64,000 nt of DNA from Hippopus hippopus (GCA_946811185.2 OX328112.1:25991742-26055741), one strand, 5' to 3'; shown: positions 38,841 to 52,599, counted from the first letter of the stretch. The notes: a model not told the origin generated them from the sequence alone. A program made the numbers and translations.

Positions 38841-41800
38841 GTTTCTCAGACAGCTATTATCTTTGTAGGCAGTTACCCTTATTATGCCCCAGCCATAAAT
38901 TGGCAGATGGGCATATAGTGCAACTCCCTGTTTGTGTATGTGTATTCTTAGAAAAGGTAATGTTTATATCTTTGATGTTCATCGTTGGATTTTAAAATTA
39001 TTTGCCGTGAACAGACAGTATGTCGCGAGCAAAACTGTGTTGCCAGCTCAAAGGCCATGGCGGAAAAATTCGTATATACAGTGTATATATTAAAATGTTG
39101 TTGTCAAGAAATATGGTTATAGGTCCTTGTTTGAGTTTGGAATTACACCATGACTGTGACCTTTGTCATGTTGCAGGGGCATCCGTGTCGGTGACATATT
39201 TCTGGTTTTTATTTCTCATGCCTGAAACAGTCCTTGGCCAATGGCAACCGCATAGAAAATGATAGAATGTAACAGGAGATAAATAGCGGTGGTAACGACT
39301 TTTCAGGGGAGCAGTCAAAGGCTAATGAATGTCTAGATATCGAAACATACATACAATTAATTTTCAGGATGTACAAAATATAAGTTGTCCTTTTTCTTCT
39401 TCTTATATAGATATTCAGGTACAGTTCCTTATTTCTTAGCGGCATTAACAGAAAGGGAGAAAAAAGATAGTTACTTCCCTTCATATCTCTCCACTACTGA
39501 CTAGGTCCTGAATAAGTATCACTTGGTTTTTATCCTTGATATTCTTTGCAATATTTAGGAATGTTCTGGTTTAAATATCTTCTTGAAAATTTTTCAAAAA
39601 ACAAAATTGATCTATTTGATGCATTTCAATGCTAATAGTGTGTGAAATTCGATTTGCAAATGTTATAAAGACATTACATACACATCATAAGTCAAATCAT
39701 AATAATCGCAACATCTCTTAGTAAAGCAAGAATAAAAACAATGGAAATCAAATAAAAGGACTTAGTTAGATTTGGTTACCTTGGTTTTTATCTAACAAGG
39801 GAGATAATTCAAATTTCACTTTTTTCTCCCATTGGCAGGCTTTTTTTGGTTTTCTTATCTAAAGGGTTTGAGTTTTTGTCCATCCAGTAATTAACAAGTG
39901 TTACTTAATAGTCGATATAAGATCTATATTATTATGCAAACCCTTATTTTTCATATGTTTCAACAAACCTTGTTCTTTATCAGTGAACTCGTATCCTTTA
40001 ATCTGATGTTACAGTACATATTGTTCCCGTCAAGTAGTCATTTGTTGTTAGATCTTTAACTTATCTGTGACTTTGTAAAGTTATCAATCTCAGAGAGAGA
40101 GAGAGAGACAGATAATTGTCTATCAATGTAAAATTCTGACTTTTAATATATACTCGTATAACGTTGTAACAACAATCTTTTCAGCGATCATAACTTTCTT
40201 AGCTGATCGGTCATGTGAGATGGATGATTTTTCGATTTCATCATTGGCTTAAATCAGGAATTTATAATTATTTAGAAAAATATTGACAACAGAACATTCT
40301 GACCGATCATCACACTGTTTTGTTTAAAAATATGCTGTTTAGATGACAGCCAATTCGCTGAAAGCCTCATACAGTCTTCAATTTCCAGAACCTTTTTTTT
40401 TTAACAAATACGGTAAAATGTCCATGATTTTTTGTGACATGAATAAAAATAAAATCGATGCTTCATAACTAAATAACTGAAACAACAGTTTTTAGAGAGA
40501 CTTTGACACTAACTGTAGTCGCAATTTCTCATGTAACAAAATACTAAGCATGATTTTGAGGTGGGCATAATACGAGTAAGTGATAATCGCAAGGTTTCGC
40601 TACTTGCAGTCGACTGTGTCAACAGGCATGCTCATAAGCAAAATAACTCCCCAACTCGCCATGATACTACAGATCTTTGATTGAAATATATAGGACGTTT
40701 TAAGTCTTTCCTGAAATTATCCTATAGACTATAAAAGCTTTAAGGAATTAAATAAAAACATGATGTCTTATTTTGGAACTATTATATGCATTTACCTATG
40801 GCTTTCTCAGTTCCTACGCCTTTTGAATTGATTGACAGTTGTATGAGGCTTTCAAAAGTAAAGGTTTCACAGTTCGTAAAATGACTTAATACCTCTGCAA
40901 ACAGCTGTCATAATGAGAGTGTCTAAACATAAGTTACACGATAGTTACATGCTTGAATATACGTTGAAAGTTCGTGTTACTTAGAGTGCTTTTTAAGCAT
41001 GATGAATCTTTTAATTAAAAAAAAAATAATTAAAGAATTGATCATTCAAAAGTAGATCGTTACGATCTTGATAACATTTGGTCTAAATAAACTTTCGCAG
41101 ACGCTTAGAATCAAAGGAATCAAAGCCCTGAAAAGCGGATTTAAGGAACATTATTAAGCTATATTATTTCGTTATGAAAAAATAAATTTCCATGACATGT
41201 AATACATGCATATGTAATCAATCATTGGAAGTAACAAGGACAAAGACAGTAAAATTATTCTGGCCGCGCATTAATTGTTATTTTGTTAGCTGCTATAGAC
41301 TAGTAATTTGATCAATTAATCCTGTGCAGTTTTCAGCTGGTATTAGGACTGGAATGTATACACGTGTTTACTGTGTATACGGTGGTGATAAAAGCAAGAT
41401 TAGGGTGTAAAATGAGTAGATGGGCAAGCCTGTATGACAGTATTTGCTTTCAGCCAGAACGATCTCAGTAAGCATATTTGTTATACAAATCCGCTAAAAG
41501 AAGCTTCGACGATCTAAATCACTGTAAAATACAAGTTCACGAAAGTAAAAGTTTTGAATGTAGTAAAAGATCTTAAGTTTTCAAAACTTAACCGAGATGA
41601 CACTGTTACCTAGGGAAATCTCTTTCGCTTCGGAAGATACATTGATAATTATGTGACTCGCCCTATTTCTGTATTTCTAAATTTTAGTAGAATATTCTAA
41701 AACATCAACATCTTTATGAAAATTTGTAGTATATGCTCATCCGGAACAGGTATAAAAGTAAGAATATCTATGTCCATTGGCTTTTAGAAATCTATAGCAT

Positions 41801-42589
41801 GCAATGTACCCGATTACAATATAAAACTATAGTATAATACCACGTTTTTATAGCCATCAGAAGTCTGGTCATGATTCAGAAATGATTGAATTGGAAGTAA
41901 TTGTTGAATACGAGCTGTGCTGTGATCAGAAAGTGGTTAATTTTAATTTTCTGCTAAAAATAACCTGTATTATTTCACATAATGTTTCTTACACTTGTTT
42001 GCGGTGTGAGTTTCGTGTGAGATTTTTCATTGTGTTTGATCCTAATCTCGTAAGTGATCAGTGGTACTTTAGCTGTACTAATATTCTTACGCCTCTTAGG
42101 GTTTTATGGTATACTTACATAAGGTATTCTTAAATCCAGATATTATTTTTCTCAATAAGGGTTGTTTCATGCGTGTGGAACCACACTAGCTTTCCTGAAA
42201 TATCCAATGGATGTTATTTATATCTGACAGTGGATTTCGATAACAATAATGTCAATCTGCTTTTCCAAACAATTATAATTTTGTTTTGAAACCCTGTAAA
42301 GTTCAATACACTTTGTAGCTCCATTCAACCTGATTTTTTATACGACAGTTTATATAATTGTTAAAATAGTTATCTGCTTAGCCTTCACAGATGGGCCCTA
42401 ACCTAAGATATTGTCAGGAAGATACACATACAAGCACGACAAATTTACCAGCTTTTTTTTATTTGCATCATCTACCTCGTTAGATTCGGGGTAGCCACAT
42501 TCGTGTAACAAGAAAAAAAAAGTATTTAAAAAACACGTGATCTTTTTATTGCTGAAAAGCTTTGCTGGTAGAGACGCTATCTACATGTG
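38841..42589. other. Intergenic or intron; no exon supportable
   Basis: Long AT-rich stretch. A common mollusc-type repeat may begin at 38887 (ATGCCCCAGCCATAAATTGG). A short (GA)n run is at 40092-40108. Frames up to 91 codons show no domain pattern. Confidence 0.4.
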
Positions 42590-42805
42590 AAGTATCAAGG
42601 GTAGGGAGTGCGGCCTAGAGCTCAACGAGGAAGGCTACTGAGGTGCCTTTCGCCCACTAACAGTAACCAGTCATGTCACGTCCGATAAATATAAGTTCTA
42701 ACTACTTCGTGCTGTTTCACCCCCCTTCAGGGGGAGGGGCATCGCGCTTTTAGGTACACGGTAGCGACGCTAGGTAAACGCGAAAGTAATCAATCAAAAG
42801 CCTGA
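42590..42805 (+). repeat. Diverged SINE
   Basis: GGTACACGGTAGCGACGCTA, TAAACGCGAAAGTAATCAATC matches the tail of the SINE at 33620-33941. The upstream body is weakly similar and the head is lost. Confidence 0.5.
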
Positions 42806-43888
42806 TAAAACGGTTTTATCCCTCTTTTTATTGCAACACCCCTCCAGAATCGGTGTGAAATTACTCCCGTCGCAAAGTTGTTTCGAACATAGATTTCGAT
42901 AGAAATTAAGTAACATTCTACTGTGTATAACTTCCGAATTCCCGTTACACCATAGCGTTAGGTTGTACAATAAATGCCAGCATTTTGAATACTTAAATCG
43001 TTACATCGGTACTACGTGCAGCTGAAAAAAATGTTAAGACGAGTTTTTGATAGATTGCGTGTAAATGTATTTTCAAAAGTATATTATTTTGCCGTGTGAT
43101 TTATTGGTGAAAAAAACATAAAATTCAAATTGTTTGATTACTATGTATTTAGATTGTCGACTTCTTGTTAAAGAAAAAACCTGATCGCAGGTCCGAGACT
43201 GAACAAACCTACACACTTACCTTCGAAATTCCGAAAGTATTGTCACTTTCAAAAAGAAACAAACAGCTCACTCTATTGAAAAACTTTTCCGTTTTTTCTG
43301 AAATGAATTAGAGAAGGAATGCACATATATTCGTTCATTAAAATATTTTATACAACGCCACTGAACATGCTTTACGTAGCAATACGCGTTCAGTCAAATG
43401 CAACTGCTGATAGCATGGTTTCTACTTGATAAGATAAACTTTATTCTTTGAGATCAGACAAGACTACAGTTTTGTTTCCATATCATTATGTCAATCTTCA
43501 AAATTTTCATTTTACTACCAAGAAAGTCTGTCGATCCAGGTGAGTTATTTTTTAGGTCTAATAAGATTAACAAAAATTCGGTCGAGTTATCGATGACATC
43601 TTTTAAAGACATTTTGTACAATCAAGTTTGTTACCCTCATAGGTTCTTTTCGCCAAATGCACCAAACTTCAGCTCGTCTTTCACTGGTCATATAAACTCT
43701 TAGATTATTGGTTAAACAATATCTCTGAAAGCAGTACATAGTTTCTGATTTCATACTCGTACATGTATAAGCTTTATATTCGTTTTTTCCCCTTACTACA
43801 TTATGTTCCCTGCCAAAACTTTCGATTACCTGGTTGTCAGATTCTATCTACTACAATAGTTTCAATTATGTCATCCCATTGATTCAAG
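42806..43888. other. No firm exon; one weak candidate
   Basis: A segment at 43470-43539 lies between CTACAG and a good GTGAGT donor and is open in one frame, but its 5' phase does not fit the neighbours. I do not call it. Confidence 0.35.
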
Positions 43889-43984
43889 GTCGGTCAACAA
43901 GATGTCACAGCAACAGTGAAAACTCTTGTACGAGAAGTAACTGAACTACAGAAGAATAGAAAAGTTCAAGAAGAACAAATTCAG
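43889..43984 (+). CDS. Coiled-coil host gene, exon a
   Basis: Acceptor TTCAAG, donor CAG/GTCTGT; 96 nt, phase 0 to phase 0. Encodes VGQQDVTATVKTLVREVTEL then QKNRKVQEEQIQ, a heptad-patterned helix. First of four exons whose phases all agree. Confidence 0.6.
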
Positions 43985-44154
43985 GTCTGTATGAATTGTA
44001 TTTAGTGTAGGAGATAACCTCAGTTTTAGTTCGTTTTTGTTTAAAGAACAGACTATCATTTCGGGATTATGTTGTCAGAAATGCCTAGAATGAATTAACT
44101 GACATGATACAATTTTCCAATGTATAGTTTAAAATGAGGATTTTTTCCCCTTAG

Positions 44155-44184
44155 GCTTTACGGGAAATATGTCGAGAAAATTAT
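44155..44184 (+). CDS. Coiled-coil host gene, micro-exon b
   Basis: Thirty nt between TCCCCTTAG and a consensus GTAAGT donor; phase 0 to 0; encodes ALREICRENY. Small, but strict splice sites and phase support it. Confidence 0.5.
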
Positions 44185-44942
44185 GTAAGTGTCAAATTAA
44201 TTTATGCTTAACTACTTAACAGCCATTTTTAGTCTCATTGAATTTTTGTCAGTGATAGACTGAAACCAGATTTTGACAGAAAAAGAAGGGAGAGGGAGAG
44301 CCAGCTTACCTTTGTTTTTCTGTGTGAGAAGAAAAAAACAGTCTCATGTACATTTTACACTTGCATGACCCTAGATTGAACAAAATGGCTGTAGACTTTA
44401 AGGTGAGCGAATGATAAGACTTCAAAACAAAATTACACGAAATGATACAGAAATCAATTTAAATGAATTCATTTGTTCCGCAGACGATTGATGTGTAATT
44501 CATGTGTTCTGCAGAAAAGAGAAAGCACTAGCTGCATACCAAATGGTAATGAAATATTACAATATATAGAAGGAATGCCTGTGAGAATTGCTCGCATGAA
44601 TAAACTAGGATAATAAACATAAAAAAACGGAAAAAAGAGTAGGAAAGAGTCAGTAATAGAGGGTATGCTGTCAATATCAATACCAATAGCCGTGATAGGA
44701 TTAAAACGGTTAGAAGATAGTTGTGAGAAAAATAATTATAAGAGAAAAAAAAAACCTTTTTCGAGCTTTGATAAACCTCTTGCATCTGGAATGACATTCA
44801 TATGTTTTCAGTCAACTTTAATTCACCATGTGAGATTGTTTCTATTGTGTTCGTGGGGATCTTCCAAGTAGTGAATTGTAAAGACCTTCCAACCGGTAAA
44901 AGACTTACTTATTTGAGAACAACTCTGGTTATTTTTTTACAG

Positions 44943-45170
44943 AAACTGCTTATCACAAGGAGTGATAATGAATACTTAAAGAGAAAAATGGTTGATATCG
45001 AAACACAGCTGAAAGAACTTCAAGAAGAACTGGCGAAGAAAGAAACCAAGATACACCAACTGAAAAACGAAAATAAATCAATGTCAATGCATCGGGATAG
45101 ATTAAAGGAAGAAAAAAATCAGTCCGAGCATAGACAACAAGAATTGGAGAGAGAAAACACTAGTTTGAAG
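44943..45170 (+). CDS. Coiled-coil host gene, exon c
   Basis: Acceptor after a long T run (TTTTTTTACAG), donor AAG/GTTGTA; 228 nt, phase 0 to 0. Encodes 76 residues of strong coiled coil, from KLLITRSDNEYLKRKMVDIE through QLKELQEELAKKETKIHQLK to ERENTSLK. No enzyme domain. Together with the flanking exons it forms the C-terminal stalk of a long coiled-coil protein. Confidence 0.72.
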
Positions 45171-45244
45171 GTTGTATTTAGAATATGTGTACACGATTTT
45201 AGTTTTTTTGTAGGAAAGGTATACAAAATTATCTGTGTAGACGG

Positions 45245-45280
45245 AATGAATGAATAAATGAATGAATGAATGAATGGCCC
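45245..45280 (+). repeat. (GAAT)n microsatellite
   Basis: About eight GAAT units just after exon c, inside the intron. Confidence 0.8.
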
Positions 45281-47318
45281 GTCATCAGCCTAGGTCATTT
45301 TTGGTCCATCAACAGCGGAAGTACTGTACCAAAAATTTAAAATTGAAAGTGAAACAGCGTGTAAATATGTTCACAGTATCAAACGAGAGACTTGGTCTAC
45401 CTATTTTGTATAACTTACCTCGCACCTGCGCCAAATCGACGCACTCTATTAATATATACATGATAGTGGAGGGAGCAGAGCATGGAATGCATTGCGGTGC
45501 TTCCTCTCCTTTTAGAAGATGTAGATGCGTAAGATGTATATCAATCCGTAGACGGACCATAACATTTTGCGGCAACATCATTTTGAACTTGGAAGTCATT
45601 TTCCAAGAGTTGGTTTAAAAGATGATAATTTGATCTGGTGATTGACAAGATTATTCGAGGTTCTTTTGGCACAGTAGATTCAATCAGAAGGAAAAAACAT
45701 TCGAGTCGTTAACCCTGATTAGAGTCGTTATCGTTTTGTATTTGAGACTGTTCTTTGCTTTGGTTTTCCCATGATTCGTTTGAATTCGTTCGTCATCCTT
45801 AGCACCCCCTACCCAATCTATCAACCACGGAACACAACACGGGGACTTAAGTCATGGAGGAGATACACTGAGCCTCATTCAAGGCACGTGATAAACTCAA
45901 GAAGCCGAAATTAAAATTGTGACGACAAAAAACAGAGCTGATATCCGAAGATCAAGAAACAGCTACGTAAATTACAACCACTACCTAATTAGCCCCATAC
46001 GCCACTTAGACAACAACGAGATTTAAAACCATGTAAATATTCGTGACAATAAATTGAAAATTGATAGACTACGAAGCCGAGTTTGAAGCAGTGTGATGGA
46101 GACTTGGAGATCTCTTGGCTCTCCTCAAATTTCAGGACCCTCTTTTTCGTCGAAAAAATACTGTGCAACTAATCTATTGTATTTGCTGCTCCGAGTTATG
46201 TAACGATGTAGACTTCTGCCTTTGTAGACATGTTGTATTATAGGTACATAAACAGTGTATATAGCTTTGTACACAGCTGTGTCGTACAAAATCATGTTAT
46301 CAATTTAGAATTACATAGATGTTTCATCGTAAACTTATCACAAACCTTCGTATGCTTTTAATTTTTTCCACTCATCTGTTTTCATTGACGTTATCGAAAA
46401 AACACACACAAAAAAGGGATTATTACCCTAATATACAGTTGTTCGATATTCATTTATCTCGAATAAAATAATGAAAGTTCCATTTGCTGCCAAAAGTAAA
46501 TAACATGGGGGTAAAATTCAAAGAAAATTTAATTCATTTCATTCAGAGATATGGAAAATAATTATGAGTCTGACAATGCATTGCAATACAGTCTATCAAA
46601 GTTCAAGACGACGGCAGAGAAAACTGTTTACTTATTTCTGACTGATACCAATATTCAAGTTGGCATATCAAGGTCATCAGAGAGTATTCGAGTATTTAAT
46701 GTGATATGGTAACGTGGTAAAGTTGATTGCAGTTAATATCCTGATATTTTTATATACATATAGATATACATATGGACATAGATTTTTTTTTTCAGTTTCA
46801 CAGAATATATTACAAGAGTAAACAAAATGGACCTTCGAAAAAGTATCTTTTATAGCATTTGAAACGGTAGTCGACGTAAGGCTCAATTTACAATTAGATT
46901 TGCAATGCATCTGCTCTTGACAACATTCCTGTCGACCTTCAATCATAATAATTGCTACAAGACCCCATAGCCTTTGTGGAAGCGGAAAGATGGTTAAACA
47001 AAAATTATCAAAGAAAACATATCTATAGGCTTACTTTCAGTCTGCATGGAATTCAGAAATCTTAACCCTGAACTGCATATAAGGTAAACGGGAATTTTAG
47101 GCCAATAATGGAAACCAAGAACATGGCGATTTCAATATTTTTGTTTATCTCACTGAATAGGATAGTGCAGGTCTAAAATTACCTTTAAATCTACACTTCG
47201 AAAAAGTGTATTGAGTCACGCCTGGTAATCTAAGAGTTAAGAATGAGAAGACGTTGACGCATACTTAATTCAATATGATTGTGTTGTAGAATTACTAAAC
47301 TTTATCTTCATTCTGCAG

Positions 47319-47555
47319 GAGAAAATAGAAGAACAAGAACAAGAGTGTCAGAGACTGAACACCGAAAGGAGCATCTTGTTTGGACCGTTATCAAGAGAGA
47401 GTACAACACTGAACGAACTCATTGACGAAAGACGCAAGATCAACGAATCTATCAGACAGCTTAATGCTAAAAGGGATGAACTTGACCAAGAAATGCGGAG
47501 TCGCAAGACGAAAGACAACGAATGCCAGTCAAGTGCAGTGTGTGTTTTACAGTGA
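47319..47555 (+). CDS. Coiled-coil host gene, last exon
   Basis: Acceptor TTCTGCAG; 79 codons including TGA at 47553-47555. Coiled coil continues (EKIEEQEQECQRLNTERSIL, then LNELIDERRKINESIRQLNA) and ends SSAVCVLQ. Whether the N-terminal part is the CARD-like material at 28458/37745 is open. A CARD plus coiled coil would suit an immune scaffold protein of the CARD9/CARD11 kind, but that is speculation. Confidence 0.68.
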   Translation, partial: EKIEEQEQECQRLNTERSILFGPLSRESTTLNELIDERRKINESIRQLNAKRDELDQEMRSRKTKDNECQSSAVCVLQ

Positions 47556-49099
47556 AAAATATTTGACATTTTAAATATCTCTGTTATTACTGAAGATAAG
47601 TACTTGAAACTTGGACAAGTTGTTAAGTATCAAAAGGGAAACCCATACAACAAGGGCAGGTAACCCTAAAAGTATTTTTACACATTATGATCCTTTTTCC
47701 AGTTAGAATTTTCACTGAAAATCAAGCAACCGCAGCCGAGCGTTGGTACCCACATGCGCTGCTCTTGTCAAATGTTACATTCAGTTTCGAATAAAGACAT
47801 AGCTCAGAAAAGGTAGGTAATGGACATTTTCAGCTTGAAGAAATGTGTATTTCACTTGCCAGGCCATTTTCCCAAGAAATTTGAAAGGAATGGCTATTTT
47901 TTTTACAAACAAACATAATCTAACAACGTTTTCTGAGTAAACGCAATTTGTAACCTAGTTTCCCCTCTGGTTGTACGGCCATATATCTTTATTTGCTACG
48001 CACAGTACTGGAAATCATTACGTTTATGAATATAGATAGGACAAGAGTAGTACTGTTTTTATCTGACGAAAGAATGAAGATAAGAATTGGGTTTGTAAAG
48101 TTTAATCGTTTTAAAATTACGAGTTACCTAAGAACAAGAAACAAGATGGTCATGATAACCCTGGATCGCTCTCTTGAGCTTATGTATTTTTGGGGGCATT
48201 GTACAAAGTGAAGTCAATATTTTTCTGTTATAGGACCTGGTATTTTATTCGAGTTGATCGATTTTTTAAATCGTTCCACATGTTTTTCAGCCAAACATTC
48301 TGACCAAGTTTCATGAGTAATAAGTTTAATTTTTGTGGCATTTGTCAAAGACAATGCCACTACGAGTTCAATATTGAATTTTGAAGACCATGTGTCGTAT
48401 TTTGTGCAAAACCGAAGGAAGTAAACTCAATTAAACTATATTTTTCTCAGACAAATGAGTTTTTTAATAGCACTCAGATGTGTAGTTTGAAATTGCGTTT
48501 CAAAATGAACTGGATTAGGCCATCGATCGTGGAAATACTTCTTTTTGGTTGAAAATAGCTTCACCTGCTAATAGCCTTCTATTGGCGCAATGATGTACAC
48601 AAAATTTGTCAACTGACCGCTTGGTTCCGGGCTTGTTCGTTCCAAACCAGTTCGTCCCTGGGCTTGTTCTTTCCATGATTGCACGTTATTCCATTTGATT
48701 GTGCATGAATATTTACAGATCGAAATAATTGATTGTAATGTTGAGAATTAGATCTTGACGGCCAATCATAGTTTTTATATACAAACTTAATTTTATTTGA
48801 TATATTTACATGGTTTCTCTATCTACCCATCATTCTCATACCGTCAAGGGACATAACTCCTGAATGATCAAAAGGAGACCACCAATACAAAAATAATCTA
48901 AACTTTGACATGAGTACTCTCCCTTCAACCAAAAAAGGTACTAATTTGCTCAGTAGGTTGACTTTCAAGCCAATATTTGAATAATATATCTCTCTTTTTT
49001 TTTCAAATTATTCTTTCCACACAATGGCTTCCTTGACAAATGCCACACCAGTGTTTTCAACGCTTTGATTTTCTCTGTAGGGGCATATAAGGTTGTTAA
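47556..49099. other. 3' flank of the coiled-coil gene; repeat fragment
   Basis: No further exon. At 48290-48420 a fragment of the 130-bp array repeat (CAAACATTCTGACCAAGTTT). No clear poly(A) signal could be chosen. Confidence 0.4.
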
Positions 49100-49780
49100 T
49101 TAGCTCACCAGAGCACGAAGTTGCTAAAGGTGAGCGTTTGTGATCGTGCTGTGTCCGTCTTGCATCATCAACTTTTACCTTGTGTATAATCTAGATGCCA
49201 CATTTTCAGTCTGATACTCATGAAACTTTGTCAGAATGTTTGTCCTGATAATATCTAAACGAGTCATGTCAACAAGTTCGTCACCAGGTGAAATCGTTTT
49301 AATACATTATGTGCGCTCTACAGGCCACAGTTTCAGTCCAATACTGATGAAAACTGGTCAGTTTATTGTCTTGATAATATGGCGCACGAGTTTGAAAAGG
49401 GTTCACATGGGGTCGAAATTTGATTACCAGGTCAAATCTTTGAAAAGCTTTCGGCACACATTAAAGGCCAGATTTTCATTTCAGTAATCACACTGGTTGT
49501 CATCGAAATATCTTGGTGAATTTAAAAATGGGTCGCATTGGTTAAAAGGGAGGTCACCAGATCAATTATATCTAAAAATGCCTTGTGTATGCTGAAGAGG
49601 CCACATTTTTAGTTTGATACACATGAAAGTTGGTCAGAATGTTTTTTTTTTTTGATTACATGTTGAATGAGTTAGAAAACTGGTCACGACTGGTCATCAG
49701 TCAAATCTTTGAAAAACATCGTTTTCACTCAAGAGGCCACATTTTAAGTCCATTACTCATAAAAGTTTATCAGAATATGG
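49100..49780 (+). repeat. Array of ~130-bp units with terminal hairpin (relative of 735-1880)
   Basis: Starts with TTAGCTCACCAGAGCACGAA...GGTGAGC, the hairpin end, then GTGATCGTGCTGTGTCCGTC and about five units carrying CACATTTTCAGTCTGATACTC and ATGAAACTTTGTCAGAATG. The hairpin is at the left here and at the right in the 735-1880 array, showing opposite orientation. Confidence 0.65.
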
Positions 49781-51224
49781 ACAATGTTTGTCTTGGAGGA
49801 GAGTGAAACTGGAAATGTTAATTTTTTAAAGAACAAAATTGGGCAAAAATCAAGCACAGAAATCCAACAACGTGTTTTGTTGATTGAATGTGTTTCGTGT
49901 AAGAAAGGTACATGTATGCCGATACAAATAAGTGACTGGGTTTATACTTATATGGGGTAATTTAAAATTGGCAGTATACATTAGTTCATAATTTGATTGA
50001 ACACGTGATATACGAAGGATTTACAAGGAAACTTACACTGGAATGCCTCCACGTGCTGAAATGCTATTAAGTGACACACGTTATTGTTCTTTTGTTTCAA
50101 TCACATTTTCTTTGTAGAATGAGATGAATTTAAACTATTGGATGCTTTTGTACAGTTTTCATGTTAGAATGAAATACCCGTAAACACAGCAACTTGAATT
50201 TTCGTCATTTTTTGCTAAACCAGTGTCATTATATTATCGTTTATAACTTTGTAACCATCAAAGATATGCATTCAAAATTTTAGATTTAAGATCCTGAATG
50301 CGTTCCTCGGATTAAAAACGTCATGGTGTTTGTATTTAACGAAGTCGAATTTTCGACATGTTAACAGCTGCCGTGTTCTTACTGATTGAGAAGTACCGTG
50401 AAATGGCCTTGATAAAGGCGTTAAACACGAAACAATCAGACAAATACCAAAACTCTTGTACATGTGACAACTTTATAACAAAATGAGAAACTTTTCGTGT
50501 CGAGCAGTTTCTCCTTTTATTGCAAGGTTTTAAAAAGTCGTCTGATTTGCAATGCGTAAAAAAAGTCGTCTGCCAAAGTTTATTCGTAAGAACACACTGC
50601 TCTTTCTGTGTAGTTTGATTTTAGTCTGAGTCTTGTTACATAAGAAAGAAAGAAAGAAGCTAGTTTTCAAGAAAGAAAGAACGAAAGAAGGAAAGAGAGA
50701 AAGAAAGAAAGAATAGATATTTGCAGAAAGGGGCAAGGAGAAACAAAGAGAGACACAAAAAAGTATACAAAAGGAGGGAAGGACATAAAGGCGGAAAGGG
50801 ATGTGGAAGGGGCAACAGAGAGTTAAACAAAATATGTATCCCATGTATCCCATAAAGACGTTGGTTGAATTTTCATGAAATACAATACGCAAAGCCAGAA
50901 GGGCTTATCCGACCTAATGTCTACAGTGTAAACATATTTGTCCTAATTACACTACTCTATGATGATGAGTAATGCGATGCAGTTGTTTTGAGAATTACAG
51001 ACATGTTCACAGACTCGATGCCAGCGCAGGTATCTGGCATCGGGTTGGTGAATTTGGGATTGCGTGTTCGAGGATTCAACTCAAGAAAAATGTCATTGAG
51101 CTCTCCAGACACTCGCTTAATAAGGTTTCCTGGACTCGTTTAATAAAATCTTATCTCAAATGCAAACTTATATCAAATCCTATATATCAGTCAATGACCC
51201 CATTTTTCACATTAGGAGGACTTC
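49781..51224. other. Intergenic; low-complexity GAAA tract
   Basis: Purine-rich GAAAGAAAGAAA sequence at 50640-50720 and AGGGAAAGG-type runs to about 50820. A SINE-tail fragment (GGCCTTGATAAAGGCGTTAA) at about 50404. No gene seen. Confidence 0.45.
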
Positions 51225-51330
51225 TTTTATATTGTAGACCACTTGTGAAAACCAGTGGCAAAAAGAGAAATTGCTCGTCACGAGCAATTTCTCTTTTTGC
51301 CACATGTTTTCATTTTGCCATATATTTTCA
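51225..51330. repeat. Palindrome
   Basis: TGTGAAAACCAGTGGCAAAA then GAGAAATTGCTCGT/ACGAGCAATTTCTC and the mirror TTTTTGCCACATGTTTTCA. A near-perfect hairpin of about 35 bp per arm, similar in build to family M2. Confidence 0.7.
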
Positions 51331-51754
51331 TGCATTAAACCATGTGAAATGTCCATGTTTTCACATGACGGTTTTCATGTATGAAACTTTTGTAACAAGT
51401 ACATGTTTTCACTAATTATTGATAACAAGGGCTCTTTTAAAATAGGTTTTCTTTTACAGCAAGTTGTCCTGGGCACACTAAACGTGTTTAAGGTTCTATC
51501 CCGCTTTTTATAAGGTTGCATATAAAGTCGACTGCTGTAATTTGTTTCCGGTGTTAATAGGTTAACCTTTTACCAAGCAATCTAATGTTTTAACGACCCC
51601 GAGGAAGGTGGTTTTGGGAAACAGTGTGAGCAAATTTTGATACAAAAGCATTTTATCCTTTTCAAACGGTTACTCGTGTTTCTTAAGTAAATTCCGTCAG
51701 TTCAGCCATATTGAATTTGTCGTCTGCAACAGAGTACAGTTGCTTTATTCTTTG

Positions 51755-51848
51755 GTGTTTATCGTCGTTTTCAACATTTTTTCGGTTATATAGCCTCTCC
51801 CAGTGCACCTATCCTTGCGTTCCCGGATTTTCATTTAGCAGTCCGGGC
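51755..51848 (-). repeat. SINE tail fragment
   Basis: TGGTGTTTATCGTCGTTTTCA and CCCAGTGCACCTATCCTTGC match the minus-strand SINE tails elsewhere. It abuts a plus-strand SINE. Confidence 0.55.
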
Positions 51849-52149
51849 TGAGCCCCGGTAGCTCAGTCGGTAGCGTACAGGACTTGAGAAGAGGGAGTTG
51901 CTGGTTCGATCCCCGGCTTGACCAATTTCCTTCAGAGGATTGATGATAGTCATTGTGACAGGATTCATTCCTCTCTCACAGCTGACTGTTGTTTCGACAA
52001 TAGGTATGTGGGAAAGCAGCCAGTGGCTTGGAAAGGATATAGTCCGGAGTACTGTTAAAATCCAGGAAAGCATGGATAGTGCACTGACCGCCGTGATATA
52101 ACTGAAATAATGTGAAAACGGCGTTAAACACCCTACAATAAATCAATCA
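51849..52149 (+). repeat. tRNA-headed SINE
   Basis: A box TAGCTCAGTCGG (51859-51870), B box GGTTCGATCCC (51903-51913), body with AGGATTCATTCCTCTCTCAC and AGCAGCCAGTGGCTTGGAAAG, tail AACGGCGTTAAACACC ... AAATCAATCAT. Confidence 0.75.
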
Positions 52150-52345
52150 TTTACCAGCCCAGTAGTGCAGTCGGTAACGGACAGAACTTGAGACCATGGT
52201 TCGCTGGTTTCAATCTCTTGATTGGCGAAATTCTCTCCGAGAACTGATGAAAGACATTGCCACAAGATTCATTCCTCTCTAACCGCTGATCATTGTTTCG
52301 GCGATATGTGTGAAAGCAGCAGTTGTGGCCTGGAAAGAATATTGT
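52150..52345 (+). repeat. tRNA-headed SINE, diverged and truncated second copy
   Basis: AGTGCAGTCGGTAACGG head, degraded B box, AAGATTCATTCCTCTCTAAC and AAAGCAGCAGTTGTGGCC body. Same family, directly downstream of the previous one in the same orientation. Confidence 0.65.
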
Positions 52346-52599
52346 GCAAAGTGCAAACAAACAAACCCGTAACCGACAAATAGATACGGTGATATGATCT
52401 TTTAGCTTCCCGATTTAATATAAAGAATTCTACAACGATAAATCGCGAAGAGTTCAACATATCCATGTAGAAAATGTCAATTGGCACGCTTGAAAGATCC
52501 ATAATAATTTCTCTATTTTCTTTGTAATCTGCAAACGCTTTCAATCTGAACTACCTTATAATTTTTTCGTATGGTAAAGAGCTAGTTCGATGGCGAAAA

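Noticed and set aside
45309..45599. Frames of 96-114 codons on both strands after exon c
   Set aside because: Located in an intron between phase-matched exons, with no domain pattern or splice sites.
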